From: Cheiracanthium punctorium
Lineage: Eukaryota; Arthropoda; Arachnida; Araneae; Cheiracanthiidae
DNA length: 64,000 nt
Direction: 5' to 3'
Assembly: GCA_038373885.1 (NCBI GenBank)
Contig: JAWZYV010010236.1
Location: forward strand, 1-64,000
Of the stretch, positions 1-12,196 are shown piece after piece. The notes under the pieces are model-generated. The model worked only from the letters and a program-made list of their open reading frames with translations, was not told the origin of the DNA and did not search any database. A program made the translations under genes and the position numbers. Numbering within the stretch: position 1 is the stretch's first letter; each line of letters starts with the position of its first letter.

Positions 1-655
1 TTGGCGCATGCCCTCGATTTAGAAACCCCTTTCTATTATATCATACGTAATCTTTGTGTCCTAAATTGCGGACGAAGGATCTGAAAAGGTCATAAGGATA
101 TAAACACAGTAGTTAAGATAAACTATTTAGATTTTCACCAAAAATAAAAGTCCATAATGTTTAATGTTACTATATATCAAAAATTATAAGTATAATGCAA
201 TGTTTCCCCGGATTTTCTATATCATTCTCTTTCACTACCTTAACATTTTTTTTTAATTACACGTTTGTAAATTTCTTCACATTGTTTGTGGTGTTTCTTT
301 TTTACAAAGCATTTTCATATTTCTTCCATGAAAGGACGTCCATAGAACGTTCCGAATCGTTTACAGGAAGCTAAACATATATATGTTTCCAAAATTAGTT
401 AAAAACTTTGTAAAATAACACACATAATGTTCGGAATCGTTTCCAGGAAGCTAAACATATATATGTTTCCAAAATTAGTTAAAAACTTTGTAAAATAACA
501 CACATAAATAAAGAGATACCGCAATAAGATCGTTTCGGGTGGAAAAAAAGGTCCGCCCTTCGTCATGGGAAAAAAAAAAAATCCAAAAGCTTGAAAAAAA
601 TCTTCAAATTAATTATTTCCAGATATTTAACTTGAAAACCCACGTTAGTTCCGAA
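1..655. repeat. AT-rich DNA with an 80-bp tandem duplication
   Basis: No gene is visible. Positions 349-428 and 429-507 are two nearly identical head-to-tail copies of an 80-bp unit. Each starts with a GTTCSGAATCGT motif and contains the palindromic ACATATATATGT core. The near identity suggests a recent duplication. The rest is AT-rich up to the Helitron start. Confidence 0.8.
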
Positions 656-2939
656 TCTTATAAATAAAAATGAAATTCTGTTTGTTTGTTTGTTTGTTTG
701 TTTGTTTGTTTGTTTATTTGTTTGTTTGTGGATTTGAGTTGTATACAAATCCACAAAAATGGACATATCAGTCTGAAATTTTGCACAGATATGTAAAATA
801 ATATAGAATAAATCATAGTCCACTTTAAAACTTTGAAAGTCCACCCGTTCCCAGAATTTAAGAGATTTTTTATGTTCTCCACGCGAAAAGATTTCCGCAA
901 TTGTAACCCCTGTAGTGAAAAAAGTGTGAAATAAGGATCGTGGTTGCCATGTCTGGCGAATTTGCCGACTAAGATGTTTTAAATTCTCAAAGTAAAAATA
1001 AAAGAATAATAACGATTTTTTTTTTGTTAGTTTATATTCGTAAGGTTATTTTTTTTTTAATTATAATATCGTGTGCATGGGAAATCGGATTGAAATCGCA
1101 GGAATGAAATGTTTTATACGCAAAACAATAAGAATTGAAGATTTCCGAGGCTAATAGGTAATTTTTTTTAGTTTGGCGAAAAAATAAAATGGCTCAAATG
1201 CCGATTTTGAGAAAGTGAGTTCTAGCGGTTTGCACAGATTTCGGCTTGACGCAATTTATTGAGAGCTTAAGGAAATAGATTTTTGAAAACAAGTGTAAAG
1301 GCTTTATTAGAATACAGCGTTAAATTTTAATGATCCGTGAAGAAATAATGCAGTTGTTAAGGGATTTCAAGCGATCTATCTCCAGAATTCTCGCCAAATG
1401 AGTACATTGATTTAAGTTGGGGGAATTCCGCCAAATTTCAGAAAATTGAAATCTCATTTACTACATCGAAGTAACGATGAATAAAACACGTTATAGTTGA
1501 TAATTTTAAAAATTTCGGCTGTATTAAGGGATTTCACTTTTGAAATAAAGGCTTGCTTTACTTTTTCGCGGTCGAACCATTTTCCATATTGATTGCTGCT
1601 AAGTCAATGCTTCGAATGATTTCCTGAACAAACGCTTGCACAATGGCGTATGTTGGCGCTTTGGCGAGGCTTAGATTTGAAACTGGATTTTATTTGAGAC
1701 TGGGATATATAATGACACTGGTTATAGATAAAAATGAATGTTGGTAGGAGTGTATGATCTTGAAAAACTCTAGCACCGTTTCACCATGAAATTTGGTTCA
1801 CCTAAGTCTTTTATCATTGAGAAGCTTTTGATGCTATCCGTTTTCCTCTAACATGCCACTAGGTGGCGCAGCAGAACGTCGAATTCTATTCCGTTTAGCC
1901 GTTTACTATGCGAATATCGTCCAACCGATTTCGATGAAATTTGGTACTCGCGGATATTAGAACACGGAGAATATTTTTCACTATCCATTTTGCTGTAACT
2001 TGCCGCTAAATGGCGCTGCAACGCATCAACTTCTATACCGTTCGACCGGCCGGCATAAAATTTCTTATACTTACACATTTCAGCACGAAGAATATATTCT
2101 AACTGTGTTCCTTTTGATGTTACTCACCACTAGATGGCACTGCAATGCATTATTATTTTAACTCGCCACTAGATGACGCTGCAGCAGGCCAAATTCTTGA
2201 CCATTCAAACGGTCGCTATGAAAATCAGTATACATAGCTATTTGAACAATGAGAATATTTTGGCGTTATCCATTTTGCTATAACTCGCCACTTGACGGCA
2301 CTGTAGCAAATCATTAATTAACCACTATACTCCAGTTCAACTTAACCTGACAGTGCGTGGAAAGGTACGAGTGCCTTATTGCGCCGTTTGTCAAGTATTC
2401 GTGCGCGCTTTCTGGTCTTCCTCCCTTGTACTCTTTGACTAATTGCCCTATTTGGCGATCTATCGCCCGTCCTTCGTACTAATGCTGCTCTAGTACGTAC
2501 ACGTGTGGCAGTATTTAGGGTTGATAAGAAAGGAAGGACATTCCTTCAATCACCCCTTCTTGACCTTCCCCTGAAAGGTACGCGGAGGTCAGAATTGTTC
2601 TGAGAAATGTCTCTTTTTTTTTCTTTTCAAAGCAAAAATGTGACTGGGATGCGTGTGCTTACAGATTAATATACATATTCTTTTTTTAAATATAAAATAG
2701 TTTAAACAATTGCTATTTTTTTCGGCGTTTTCTATTGCAGTGCAAGTCCAGTCAAAAAAGAAAGTGAGAAAGAAAAACAAAGAACGTAAGAAAATCCTCT
2801 AATTTAAATGACTGGATTGTGAAACTCGTAATGCTTTTTCCTTTCTTTCCCCCGAATGTGGCAATATTGAAACAGACATCGATGTGCCAGTAAAATATGC
2901 TTCTTGAGACAAATAAGGCGTTCAAAGCACTCTATTGTG

Positions 2940-3134
2940 CAGGGCCTTATTATCGCAAGGGCAAATCGGGACTTTGCCCAGGGCCCCCGACGCGAAAGGG
3001 CCCCCCAATTTCAAATATTGTTCTGAAATATATTTTTTATATCAAAATGTTATGAAAAATAAAATACATTTCATAGAAGGTGGCCCCCAAATTCATCAAT
3101 GCCCGGGGCCCCCGTTGGCCATAATCAGGCTCTG
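2940..3134. mobile_element. hAT-type MITE, copy 1
   Basis: The terminal inverted repeats begin CAGGGCCTTATTATCGC on the left and CAGAGCCTGATTATGGC on the right, read inward. The flanking octamers CTATTGTG and GTATTGTG match at 7 of 8 positions, an 8-bp duplication typical of hAT insertion. The interior is rich in GGGCCCCC blocks and an AT-rich core. It is noncoding. Confidence 0.75.
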
Positions 3135-3544
3135 GTATTGTGCTGAGAAAAGAAAAATTAAAAGGAATTGAGAATGGTCGACCCTACCGCTATCTCACTA
3201 AGATGAAAGGCAGTGTTCTGGTAACTAAATTACGTGCATCATAAATTAGACTTTAAAATACATATGGGCAACCTCCGGCCCGCGGGCGGAAGGGGCGGGC
3301 TTTTGATCCGGCCAGCGGATCAGAAACCCAGTCGAACTTGCTCGCTCTCATCGTTATAAAAACACAACGGTATTTTTTTTTAAATTCTTTGCCAGTGTTG
3401 TTTCTCAAACCAGATCTTCACATACAAACTGACTGCATTCAAAGACAGCAGGATGAGAAATAACGCTGGGTACTGAATAAAATCTTCATCGTAGTATCTT
3501 TGCAAACGATGGGAGTGAACAGGTTAATCCTGATATCCCCTTCT

Positions 3545-4035
3545 CATCACTTTACATATACAACTCAGGGGCCGATCCAGAAATTTTTTCTAGGGCACCA
3601 TTTTTGTGAATTTTTATGACAATTTTTAATAAGTCACTTTTTTGGTTAAAATAATTGATAAAACAGATTAAAATACAAGGTAAAATGCGAATGAAGGGCC
3701 GTTTCAATTGATTGTGTTGTGAAAGGGCCGCAAAACGGACCCAGTTTTCGTCTGCACCGACCCCTACACTGCTTGAACTTTTTTGTTCCTTTCAAAGATG
3801 GTCACAGGGATCTTACATTTTTCAAAGCCCCGAGTTTAAAGTTACCCCCGAAGTTAAAATTAACCGCGAGGAAACGTCACTGCCGGCAACGGGGGGATGG
3901 GAGTCACTGAAAGATGACAATTTTAAAAGAAGAATTATCTTCTGTAAAATGACGACGAAGGATGGGTGGGGAGGGGTAAAGAAAAGGGCCCGATTAACGC
4001 ACGGGCCAACTGGGTCACGGCCCTTTTTGTTTTTT
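3545..4035. repeat. GC-rich GGGCC repeat remnants
   Basis: This stretch holds a CAGGGGCCGATCCAG-like start at about 3567, an AAAGGGCCG block near 3722 and its inverted counterpart at 4010-4028. That suggests one or more decayed MITEs with GGGCC-type ends. The boundaries cannot be fixed and no target duplication was found. The open frames across it have no recognisable domain. Confidence 0.4.
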
Positions 4036-4243
4036 AGTTTTAATCTTTTAATTAAAAAAATTACAAATATTCCATAAAATATTATTTCATGAAAATTCAG
4101 TTTAGTTTTTTGTCTTACGAACATAGTAAAACAAGCAATGAATATGTTTTAGTGCTGATTTATATGTTTATTTAATATAATGTAAGGTATCAAAATTTAA
4201 AAAAAAATTGTAATAATTAAAAGAAAGGGATAGGGCCCGAATG

Positions 4244-4437
4244 CAGAGCCTTATTATCGCATTGGCAAATCGGGACTCTGCCCAGGGCCCCCGGTTCGAA
4301 AGGGGCCCAAATTTCAAATGTTGTTATGAAATATTCTTTTTTATGTCAAAATTTTATCAAAAAGAAAACAAATTTCATAGATGGGGGCCCCCAAATTCAT
4401 CAATGCCCGGGGCCCCTGTTGGTCATAATTGGGCCCT
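4244..4437. mobile_element. hAT-type MITE, copy 2
   Basis: This is a diverged copy of the element at 2940-3134. It starts CAGAGCCTTATTATCGCA, has the same GGGCCC-rich flanks around an AT-rich core, and ends ATAATTGGGCCC. No clear 8-bp duplication is preserved. Both copies lie within the same 2.55-kb host transposon. Confidence 0.68.
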
Positions 4438-5318
4438 TCGGAACTTCTAAGTGGTGTTCCAGCCTTATGCGGTTGGAACGTAATATAATCATCCAATACA
4501 GGAGCAGTAGCCATTATTACCGACGTGCGAAAGCGGAGATAAGGAAGAAAAGAAGTAAAGAACGGAGAATGTGTAATGGATTTTCCCGTTCTGGCGTGGG
4601 GGAGGGTTGCTACGATCTTCGCTCCTTAAAAATTCCGCCAAAACTTGCTTTGACACTATTGGATGGCAAAGCGTTGACACAATAAACACATTTTCATTTA
4701 TATAAAGGCGATATATTAAATTATTGAGCACGCTTTCATTATATAAACATGTTTTTTCCCCTTTACAGACGAATTTAACATAAAAAGTAATACATGTACT
4801 GACGAACTATATTGTAAGGTCGGAAGAACACAAGGCATAGCCTTCCACGTACTGTCAGGTTAAGCTGAACTGGAGTATAGATCGCGCTGCAGTACATCAC
4901 TTCTTGACTGTGCAACTGAGCGCTATGAAAATAGGTATACATAGATATTTGAACACGGGGAAGAGTTTGGCGCTATCCATTTTCCTATATAATTTGCCAC
5001 TAGATGTCGCGTCACCACATGAACTTCACAGGGCTGTCCAGCCGTTCGTCCTGAAATTTCGTATTCATCGATATCTGAATGCGAAGAATATTTCCGCCGT
5101 ATCCGTTTTGCTAAAACTCGCCACTAGATTGCGCTACGCCGCATGACCTTCTGCACCGTACAAACGATTGCCTTGAAATTCGGTATGCATGGTTATTGAA
5201 CACAATATAAAGCGATATCCATTTTGCGATATCTCTTTATTACAATGAATAGTAATCACCACAAATCGTAATATCAAAAAGTCTTCATTCCCGTGCGAAG
5301 AACGGGTACTTCAGCTAG

Positions 5319-5934
5319 TTTTCTATAAAGGTCTCCCTGTTCAAAAGCAGGATGCCCCTTAATGTGACAAATAGCGGTAGACAGGGTATTGTGAAACACA
5401 GGTAGAATGAAACATACTATCTAAAATGAGTAGGATTTGTCACAGAAAGTTGTAACGCACATATCTATTATACAAATATATGTTCCAGGTACTGATGTGA
5501 TTTGGAGACAATTGCGTTTTTGCAACACGAGCAAAAGAAAATTATTCACTATTGAAAGTATAAGTTTCATTACTGAAAGTAATTTTGTTTTGCCTCCTTG
5601 TACTCACACGTATAATTATTTATTTTTCAAATATTGTGATCAATGTGTTATGGTTTTCATATTTCTAAGCCAGAATTAAAAAAAAAAACTATAATTAGAA
5701 AAAAAATATTTATTTTGTAGCCTCAATATGGGGTGCTATGAAACTACTTGTAGACGGGATACTATGAAACATGTTTTATTGTATCCAGGGTGAATGCATT
5801 CACTTAAAATAAAGACGTTACTATTAAATATTTAGATCTCCACAGAGTATAAATTTAGCAAGGATATTTATTTTAAATCGAACTTCATCTTCTTCGAGCT
5901 CTGAAGATGGTGACAATTCAGATTGTAGGTGACA
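5319..5934. other. AT-rich stretch with ATGAAACAT-like repeated motifs
   Basis: No gene is seen. Phrases such as TGTGAAACA and ATGAAACAT recur here and again near 7205-7256 and 7924-7932. They may be scattered parts of an old repeat interrupted by later insertions. Confidence 0.35.
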
Positions 5935-6192
5935 TAGCTCCACGAGAATCCTTTACTTCTTAAGCACGTCATTTTCCGTAAAAAAAATGGTCACGATTAT
6001 TTTTAACAGCACTGACATCTGCAGAAAAATGGAAGAATGCGAGAACAGCTGGACAGATTGCCCAATGCTGAAAAAAGGGCAGCCGTTGCCATCGCTCGAC
6101 TTAACTACCAGCAAGATGGCGGAAGCTTGAAACGTTCATCGCGTGCCACAGATCTAGAGACCCTTTTTTTGACGACAGCTGTCTGTGCTCGC
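5935..6192. mobile_element. Palindromic TTAA element, fragment (family P1)
   Basis: This partial copy of the P1 family (see 7343-7855) runs from GGTGACATAGCTCCACGAG through GCCGTTGCCATCGCTCGAC to the GACGACAGCTG segment. Both TTAA termini are missing. Confidence 0.7.
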
Positions 6193-6435
6193 GTGTGATA
6201 AACTTAAATGTCACAGAATGAGAAGTTTTTAGCGCCAAACAACTGCGTCCTCTCTTCAGATTTGTGCGATCTTCGAAAACATACTTTTTGAAAAACTCAA
6301 ATTGTCTAAATAGTAACAACTCCTGTTCCATTAGGTGGTACAAAAGGGAAAGCAGAAATGCTCATTTTATAATTTTATTCAAGTAAATTTAATATAAAAT
6401 GAAAAACTATAGGCAAACCTCTAAGAAAAGTATTA

Positions 6436-7050
6436 CACCGGTCAACACGATTTTTGGGTTTGACTTCTACATGTTAAATTTTAGTTTCTCCTACGACAAA
6501 ACTAAGGAAAATAATTTTTTTTAATGAAAGTTTGCTTTTGTAGAAATTAAAGCAATTTTTTAATTTTTTTGCAAAAATCACTGATTTTTATATATTTTTT
6601 TAGAATTCCACTCTAAATTATGATCAGAAAAGTTTTTGCTGGATATAAAAGTCTTTTTTATTCAAGATTTGGGATAAACAATAACATATAAATGTAAAAT
6701 AATAAGAAATTAATGTCTAAAAGTGAATATTTTTCGTATTTCTTTTATGTTCGTATGAGCAAATAATAATACAAACAAATAATAATATTACAAATAATAC
6801 TACAAGCAATACTACAGAGTTACAAATAATAATACAATTTACTTTCGGGTTAATCAAGGTGCTGCCATCTTTCGTTTATGAAATAAATTAAAATATACTT
6901 ATCGACGTAAATCAGACAAAAGCAAACTTTAAGAACTAAAAATGAAAATTTAAGTGTTTTTCGATGCCTAGAATCATAATTTAAGCACGAGAACAGAACC
7001 CCCCCCCCAATTTTTAATTTTTTGTTTGTTTGTTTGTTTGTTGACCGGTG
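6436..7050. mobile_element. Candidate MITE with CACCGGTCAACA ends
   Basis: The left end reads CACCGGTCAACA and the right end is its exact inverse TTGACCGGTG, each flanked by TTA (6433-6435 and 7051-7053). A 3-bp TTA duplication would fit a PIF/Harbinger-like element, but the TIR is short and the superfamily is uncertain. The interior is AT-rich and noncoding, with (TTTG)n and poly-C tracts near the right end. Confidence 0.5.
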
Positions 7051-7342
7051 TTATTTTTTATCTTAAGCTATTACAGTTTAATCATATAAATTTGTTTTCA
7101 TTTAAATTTCATATTTATAACTAATTAAATGCTTATTATAAATGTACATAAGACATATATGCTGAAATTTGAGTTTTGACTCATATTGTTTGAGTGTTTG
7201 TGAAGTGTTATTAAATGTTTCACTGTACCCCGGTATACGGGGTAAAATGAAACACTGTCAGACATTTACTTTGCGTAATTTTTTTAATGTGAAGATGCTA
7301 CTTACAAGCTCACAAAAATTTTTTTAGAAAGAGTAGGTTTAA

Positions 7343-7855
7343 CCCTTTAACGCGCAGTGTTCCCGCTCTGGGAACACCAAACTCTGACTGGGAACACCAA
7401 ACTCCTTCGTGACTGTTGCACAGTCACGAAGGATAGATTTGATTTCTATAAAAATAGTTTCGGGTGACATAGCTCCACGAGAATCCTTTACTTTTTAGCA
7501 CATCCTTTCCCGTAAAAAAATTGTCACGATTATTTTTAACAGCACTGGCATCTGCTGTAAAATGGAAGAATGCGAGAACAGCTGCATAGATTGCCCAATG
7601 CTGAAAAAAGGGCAGCCGTTGCCATCGCTCGACTTAACTACCAGCAAGATGGCGGACGATCGAAACGTTCATCGCGTGCCACAGATCTAGAGACCCTTTT
7701 TTGACGACAGCTGGCTGTGCCTTGCTGGCTGACGACAAAGGATCTTGTCATCCGTCAAAAAAAGGATTTTGTCCGCCATCTTGCAGGTAGTTAAGTCGAG
7801 CGATGGCAACGGCTGCCCTTTTTTCAGCATTGGGAAAGGGTTGCGCCTCAAAGGG
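7343..7855. mobile_element. Full-length palindromic TTAA element (piggyBac-like, family P1)
   Basis: It is flanked on both sides by TTAA and starts and ends with CCCTTT/AAAGGG, as piggyBac-type elements do. End A reads CCCTTTAACGCGCAGTGTTC and carries GTTCCCgctctGGGAAC. End B reads inward as CCCTTTGAGGCGCAACCC. The B half is an inverted repeat with arms of about 130-140 bp around GCAAGATGGCGGACGATCG and its complement, so the element can fold into a long hairpin. There is no transposase. Other copies lie at 5935, 30469, 34087, 49923, 51236 and 60883. Confidence 0.8.
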
Positions 7856-7859
7856 TTAA

Positions 7860-10800
7860 AGTGTCCAATAATTTTATTTTTGTACGTGCAAATTCGTGAA
7901 CAGGAAAAAAAGAAAAGTAAATTATGTTTCATTGTGCCCTATAAGTAGCAACCCTAGAGCCTAAAATTATGGGCCGACTATATGTAATATACCGGGTTAT
8001 GAATTACAATCCTAGTACGGTGAAAATGAAAGTTTTTATAACATATCATAAATATACGTCCTAGCCACTTAGAAAATCTGATTTTCTATCGTATGAAGAA
8101 GCACGAATGCTTAAAATATAGTATTATAGTGTATATTTACTCTGAATGTCTCTCTTTCCTTAACTAGGCACTGTTATTATCTGAATTCTCTTTCATAAAA
8201 TGTTTCATATAAAGCAAATTTTAAAGAATTTAACCATATTATTTATTTCTCTTCATTACGAAGATAAATCACTATATTGGAAAGAGCAAAAGTGTTTATA
8301 TCGAAAACTAAGAATCTCATTTTTTAATCCTTTCTGGGAAATAGAAAATATAATTTTTTTTTCTTTTTCATTACTACGCCATTTTTTAAATGACCGTCAA
8401 TTTTCTCGTTCTTTGAATCCTCGATCCATTTCCTGAACATTTAATGACGTCCTATATCAAGAACTATTGCTAAGAGTTCGCAATATTTGATACCATTAAG
8501 TTACTACTATTTCAGATAATTTTATTTCATACCCTAATATTAAGCAATACATTTTTCTACAATGTTATAAGTAATTGTTTCGTTTTCTACTCATTCCCTT
8601 GAATAGCGTAAAAAATGTTAAAGAGTGTTATATTGCATTTAATTTACACTCTAGTGTTATAAATTGTACACCAAGGTTTATGAGTAGTTCAATCTAAAAG
8701 AATTACAGAATAATCAAAACGGAAAAAGTTTAAGAGATAATAATAAAAGAAGGAAAAGGGAGAAGGTAAGCTTTCTTTAAATATACTTAACTTCTTATAT
8801 ATGTATATGTATATATTTTTAATTATAGCTTCAATGAAAACCTATGACTGAAAAATAATTTTTTCAAATACTTTTCTTTTAAGGTAATTTTAAAACATTT
8901 AGTATTAATAAATGTGACTGTTGGTTTAAAAGTATCTACACTCTTTGTTTTAAATTCATTTTAAAATGACACTGATTTGTATATAATTACTTCCTTTGTT
9001 TATTAATTTTTTTAATCTACAGTTGGTGGCTTTCTTACAGCTGCACAGTTTAATATATTTCCAGTCTTTCCATGCGGGTCAGAAGGTGGGAGACATCTTT
9101 ATGAGAATGGGGGTACTATAAAAGAAAAATCTAAAGGTTTGATGAATGAAAAAACTTTAGGAACCACTTCTATAAAACATTGATTTATTTTGTAAATTTA
9201 AATGCATTATGAATGCGAGGAAAAGGAGCAAGAAATTTTCCCTCCCCAGAATGATTTTTTTTAATCTGTTATTGAGTACACTTAAAGTTTGTTTCGAACA
9301 ACAAAACTTAAAATTATTTCTAAAGCTTTATTCTGCTGGTTTAAGTATCGGAACTAATTTTCTGTTTTGTAAAAAGTTTCCTCAAAATTGAAAAATGGAA
9401 TCATGTGTCATATTAAATCGGTGTTAAAAAAAATAGTTAATTAATCAAAATTTATGTGTTTCATTTATTCAGTAAAACTAATTAGATTATTAATTCGAGA
9501 AAAGAGTGTTTTATTTGCATATTTTAAATGCAGTTTTAAGATTAAAATTGTTCTGGTAGACGATACATCATTGTTTTAGACAAAATCCATTTTAGTAGAA
9601 TGTCTAAAACATTTTAAGCGATTTCCGAAAGAGCTAACAAGATAAAAGATGTCCGCTTTTCTTATGATACGGAAGATTACACTGTGTTTCATAAACGTCA
9701 AAAAATATATTAAATAATAAGATTTTTGTTTTATTTCTTTATCCCTTTTTTTTCACCTTCTAGTAATATAGAAATGAAATTTTCGTTGCCTGTCAGTGCT
9801 TATATTGAAAATGGAAAAATTTGTGACGCAGTTTCAAAAAGAGTGGCAAATAGAAATCAATGATATTCATAATATGAATTCAAACACTGTTTTTTTTTAT
9901 TTTCCTATAAAATTTTATTTAGATATCAAAGAAGGTTAAAAGGTTATTGTAACATTAAAGTTTAACTCAGAGACACAATCTTTGTGCTTTTCTGCTAATG
10001 ACAAGTATTAATTTTCAAGCTAATATGAAAGAGGTGTGGCTTTACAATACTATCACTTATGTTATTTGATTTGCCATTATGAACTTGACGAATAATATAC
10101 GAATATTTTTAATGTAATAAGATGTACAGTTCTGAATTGTAATAAGTGTCCTCTAAACAATCTGAATATTAGCAACACTTTGAGTTGTAATTATGTCACA
10201 ATAAAGCTGTTTTCACCTACATTGAGGGTTTTCCCCTTGTATTTCTTAGCTGTGAAATTTCGTGTAAAAATTTCTGTAGAAATTTCCTTTAACCTAGCTG
10301 TGTTATTCCTTAGCTGTGAAATTTCCAATTAAAAAATCCATTACCGCTTTTATTCGTTCTTCTCTGATCTTTCTTGTGTCTTGTGTACCGCTAAATATGA
10401 AATTTTATTACCTTATAATACCAGTTAAGCTAGTTAGTAATCAGTAGAGCCCCTGTAGCCGTAGGCCATTCTAAGTGTACAAACGTGGCCCGACTGTACA
10501 TAAGTAGTCGCGCATGCTCATAAGTACCTAAAAGCGTCTTACATTCTGGCTTAGCGTTTTAATATTATAAGATTCTAAGACCCACCTTTTTGTTTGATGG
10601 ATGAATATTACAACTTAAGAGGCAACAATAGATTTCTTTTACTTTGGTAACTACTGTGTCTTCTTATTTAAAGGGTGCAATAACTAAAGCAACTATTTCA
10701 GTTTACGTATGATTGTTAAATTTATCACTTTAAGGGTCAGCAATAGATTGTGTTACAGAAATGGCAATTAAATAGACATAGCAAGAGTAAAAAAAATAAA

Positions 10801-11529
10801 ATTGCGTGTATTCATTTTGAAATCAACCTCGTATCAAATGTTATCATAATTACAAATATCTTCGTTCAGAAACTGGCCACTATACAATGATACACCCTGC
10901 ACTTATAGACCAAACTTAAAATTCGCTGTATGTATACTGTCACAACAACGTTTCTATTGATTCCAGATGAAACGTAGCATCTGTCTCTTGAAACAAAAAC
11001 TATTTATCTTTTTCTGCTCCGAGTAAGCAAGAATAAATGACGCTAATGATGAAGTAATAAGTTGTTTTCATTTATTGGAATGATATTTGCCATTGATATC
11101 TCTTATCTCTGGGGAAACATAAACGCCTTTCGCTATTACTTTTTTACGACTTCGGGTAACAAATTCATGTTGTTTGTCTTGGAGATGACAAAAGAAAAAC
11201 CTTATTGTAGTCTTATAGAAAATTTATACGTAATTATCTGTTGTTAACTATACGTATTCTTTATGTTGGATTTGGATGCTAAATAATCTTTCTCAGTCAC
11301 TTTAATGATAATGTAGCAGATATTGTTGACGAAACAAAAATTAAAATTTTCAAAAATATATGGCTTAAAACTGTTGTCTTTAATATTGGATGCTTTTTTG
11401 AATAAACGGTAGTTATGAAAAATCGAAATTAAGTTTATTGAAATCAAATAATATTTTTTCCCTGAAAATTGGATATGGCGAAAAAATAAAAATGTGTATC
11501 AATTACTATTTTATTTGATATGATGAGAA
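7860..11529. other. AT-rich gene-free stretch
   Basis: I see no gene, RNA gene or element termini here. Short open frames (for example at 8200, 9209 and 11062) have AT-driven composition and no domain. A small GC-richer island lies at 10440-10560 without an interpretable signal. Confidence 0.6.
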
Positions 11530-12055
11530 AATATCTGTTAAAACTGTTGTAATTAGTAGTATTTAGAAGATATGGTGAGAAATAGAAGATATGACGAGCA
11601 CGCTATCATGTACAGAATCTTTACGACATAATTCTAAAATTGTGTTTATTCATGACTTATAAATTCAACATTCCATAAGATATCGTGAAAGAATTGTTAA
11701 AACTGTTATGATAATTACTATTTAAAAGATATTTTTTAAGTACTAGTAATATTACGTCGCTTTTTTCAAAATGGTAGAATAATGGTAGTGTTTGTTCTCT
11801 TATATGAAAATAATCACCAATCGTTTAGACAAATTATATTGTTCGGCGTAAAGTCGATTCACGATTAAACAGCATAACGTGATTATACTTTGTAATTTCG
11901 TTGGTTTTCTACATACACGCAAAGAAAAACACTAAAACTACATTAAAAAACAGTAATTTGCTTAGCACACTATCAACTGTATAGAATCTTTACGACAGAA
12001 TTCTAAAATTGTGTTTATTCATGACGTATAAATTCAACATTCCATAAGATGTACT
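11530..12055. repeat. Interspersed direct repeats of about 90 and 45 bp
   Basis: Positions 11598-11681 and 11965-12050 share a block of about 85 bp that includes AATTCTAAAATTGTGTTTAT and AATTCAACATTCCATAAGA. A second pair (11530-11575 and 11690-11730) shares GTTAAAACTGT and ATTTARAAGATAT. These are noncoding local duplications. Confidence 0.7.
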
Positions 12056-12196
12056 CACAAATGTAACTTCACCTAGATGGATGTTCTAAAAAGGTTTTTA
12101 AATCAAATAAATAAAAACGTTCATTTATCATACTAAAGCAAAATAGTATAGTTTATATTAATCTTCTGAACTCCTCGAAGAAAGGGTAACCATGTA

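Larger units (their letters stand above)
2328..4877. mobile_element. TIR DNA transposon inside Helitron copy 1
   Basis: The ends form an inverted repeat of about 36 bp that begins TACTCCAGTTCARCTTAACC, with very few mismatches between the two ends. Each end is flanked by TA (or both by TATA), as expected for Tc1/mariner-type insertion. The Helitron sequence resumes on both sides, which makes this the younger insertion. No transposase is recognisable. The interior carries two hAT-type MITEs and other GC-rich GGGCCC remnants. Confidence 0.8.
656..5318 (+). mobile_element. Non-autonomous Helitron, copy 1, split by a TIR transposon
   Basis: The 5' end reads TCTTATAAATAAAAATGAAA directly after an A, followed by a (GTTT)n tract at about 676-731. 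The 3' end has a short hairpin (CCCGT...ACGGG), about ten bases and then CTAG, followed by T. The 5'-TC, the subterminal hairpin, the CTAG-3' end and insertion between A and T are the classic Helitron hallmarks. No Rep/helicase frame is present, so the copy is non-autonomous. The 3' half consists of degenerate units that share a CGCCACTAGATGGC-like boundary and a GAAATTTGGTATnCAT-like core. A transposon at 2328-4877 interrupts it; without the insertion the element is about 2.1 kb. An inverted second copy lies at 46573-49350. Confidence 0.82.

Noticed and set aside
3712..4124. 121-codon plus-strand and 100-codon minus-strand frames
   Set aside because: They overlap each other on opposite strands within GGGCC-rich repeat remnants, and neither has a domain.
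9000..9120. Possible exon after a TTTCTTACAG acceptor
   Set aside because: The frame is short, no donor or partner exon was found, and the translation is not recognisable.
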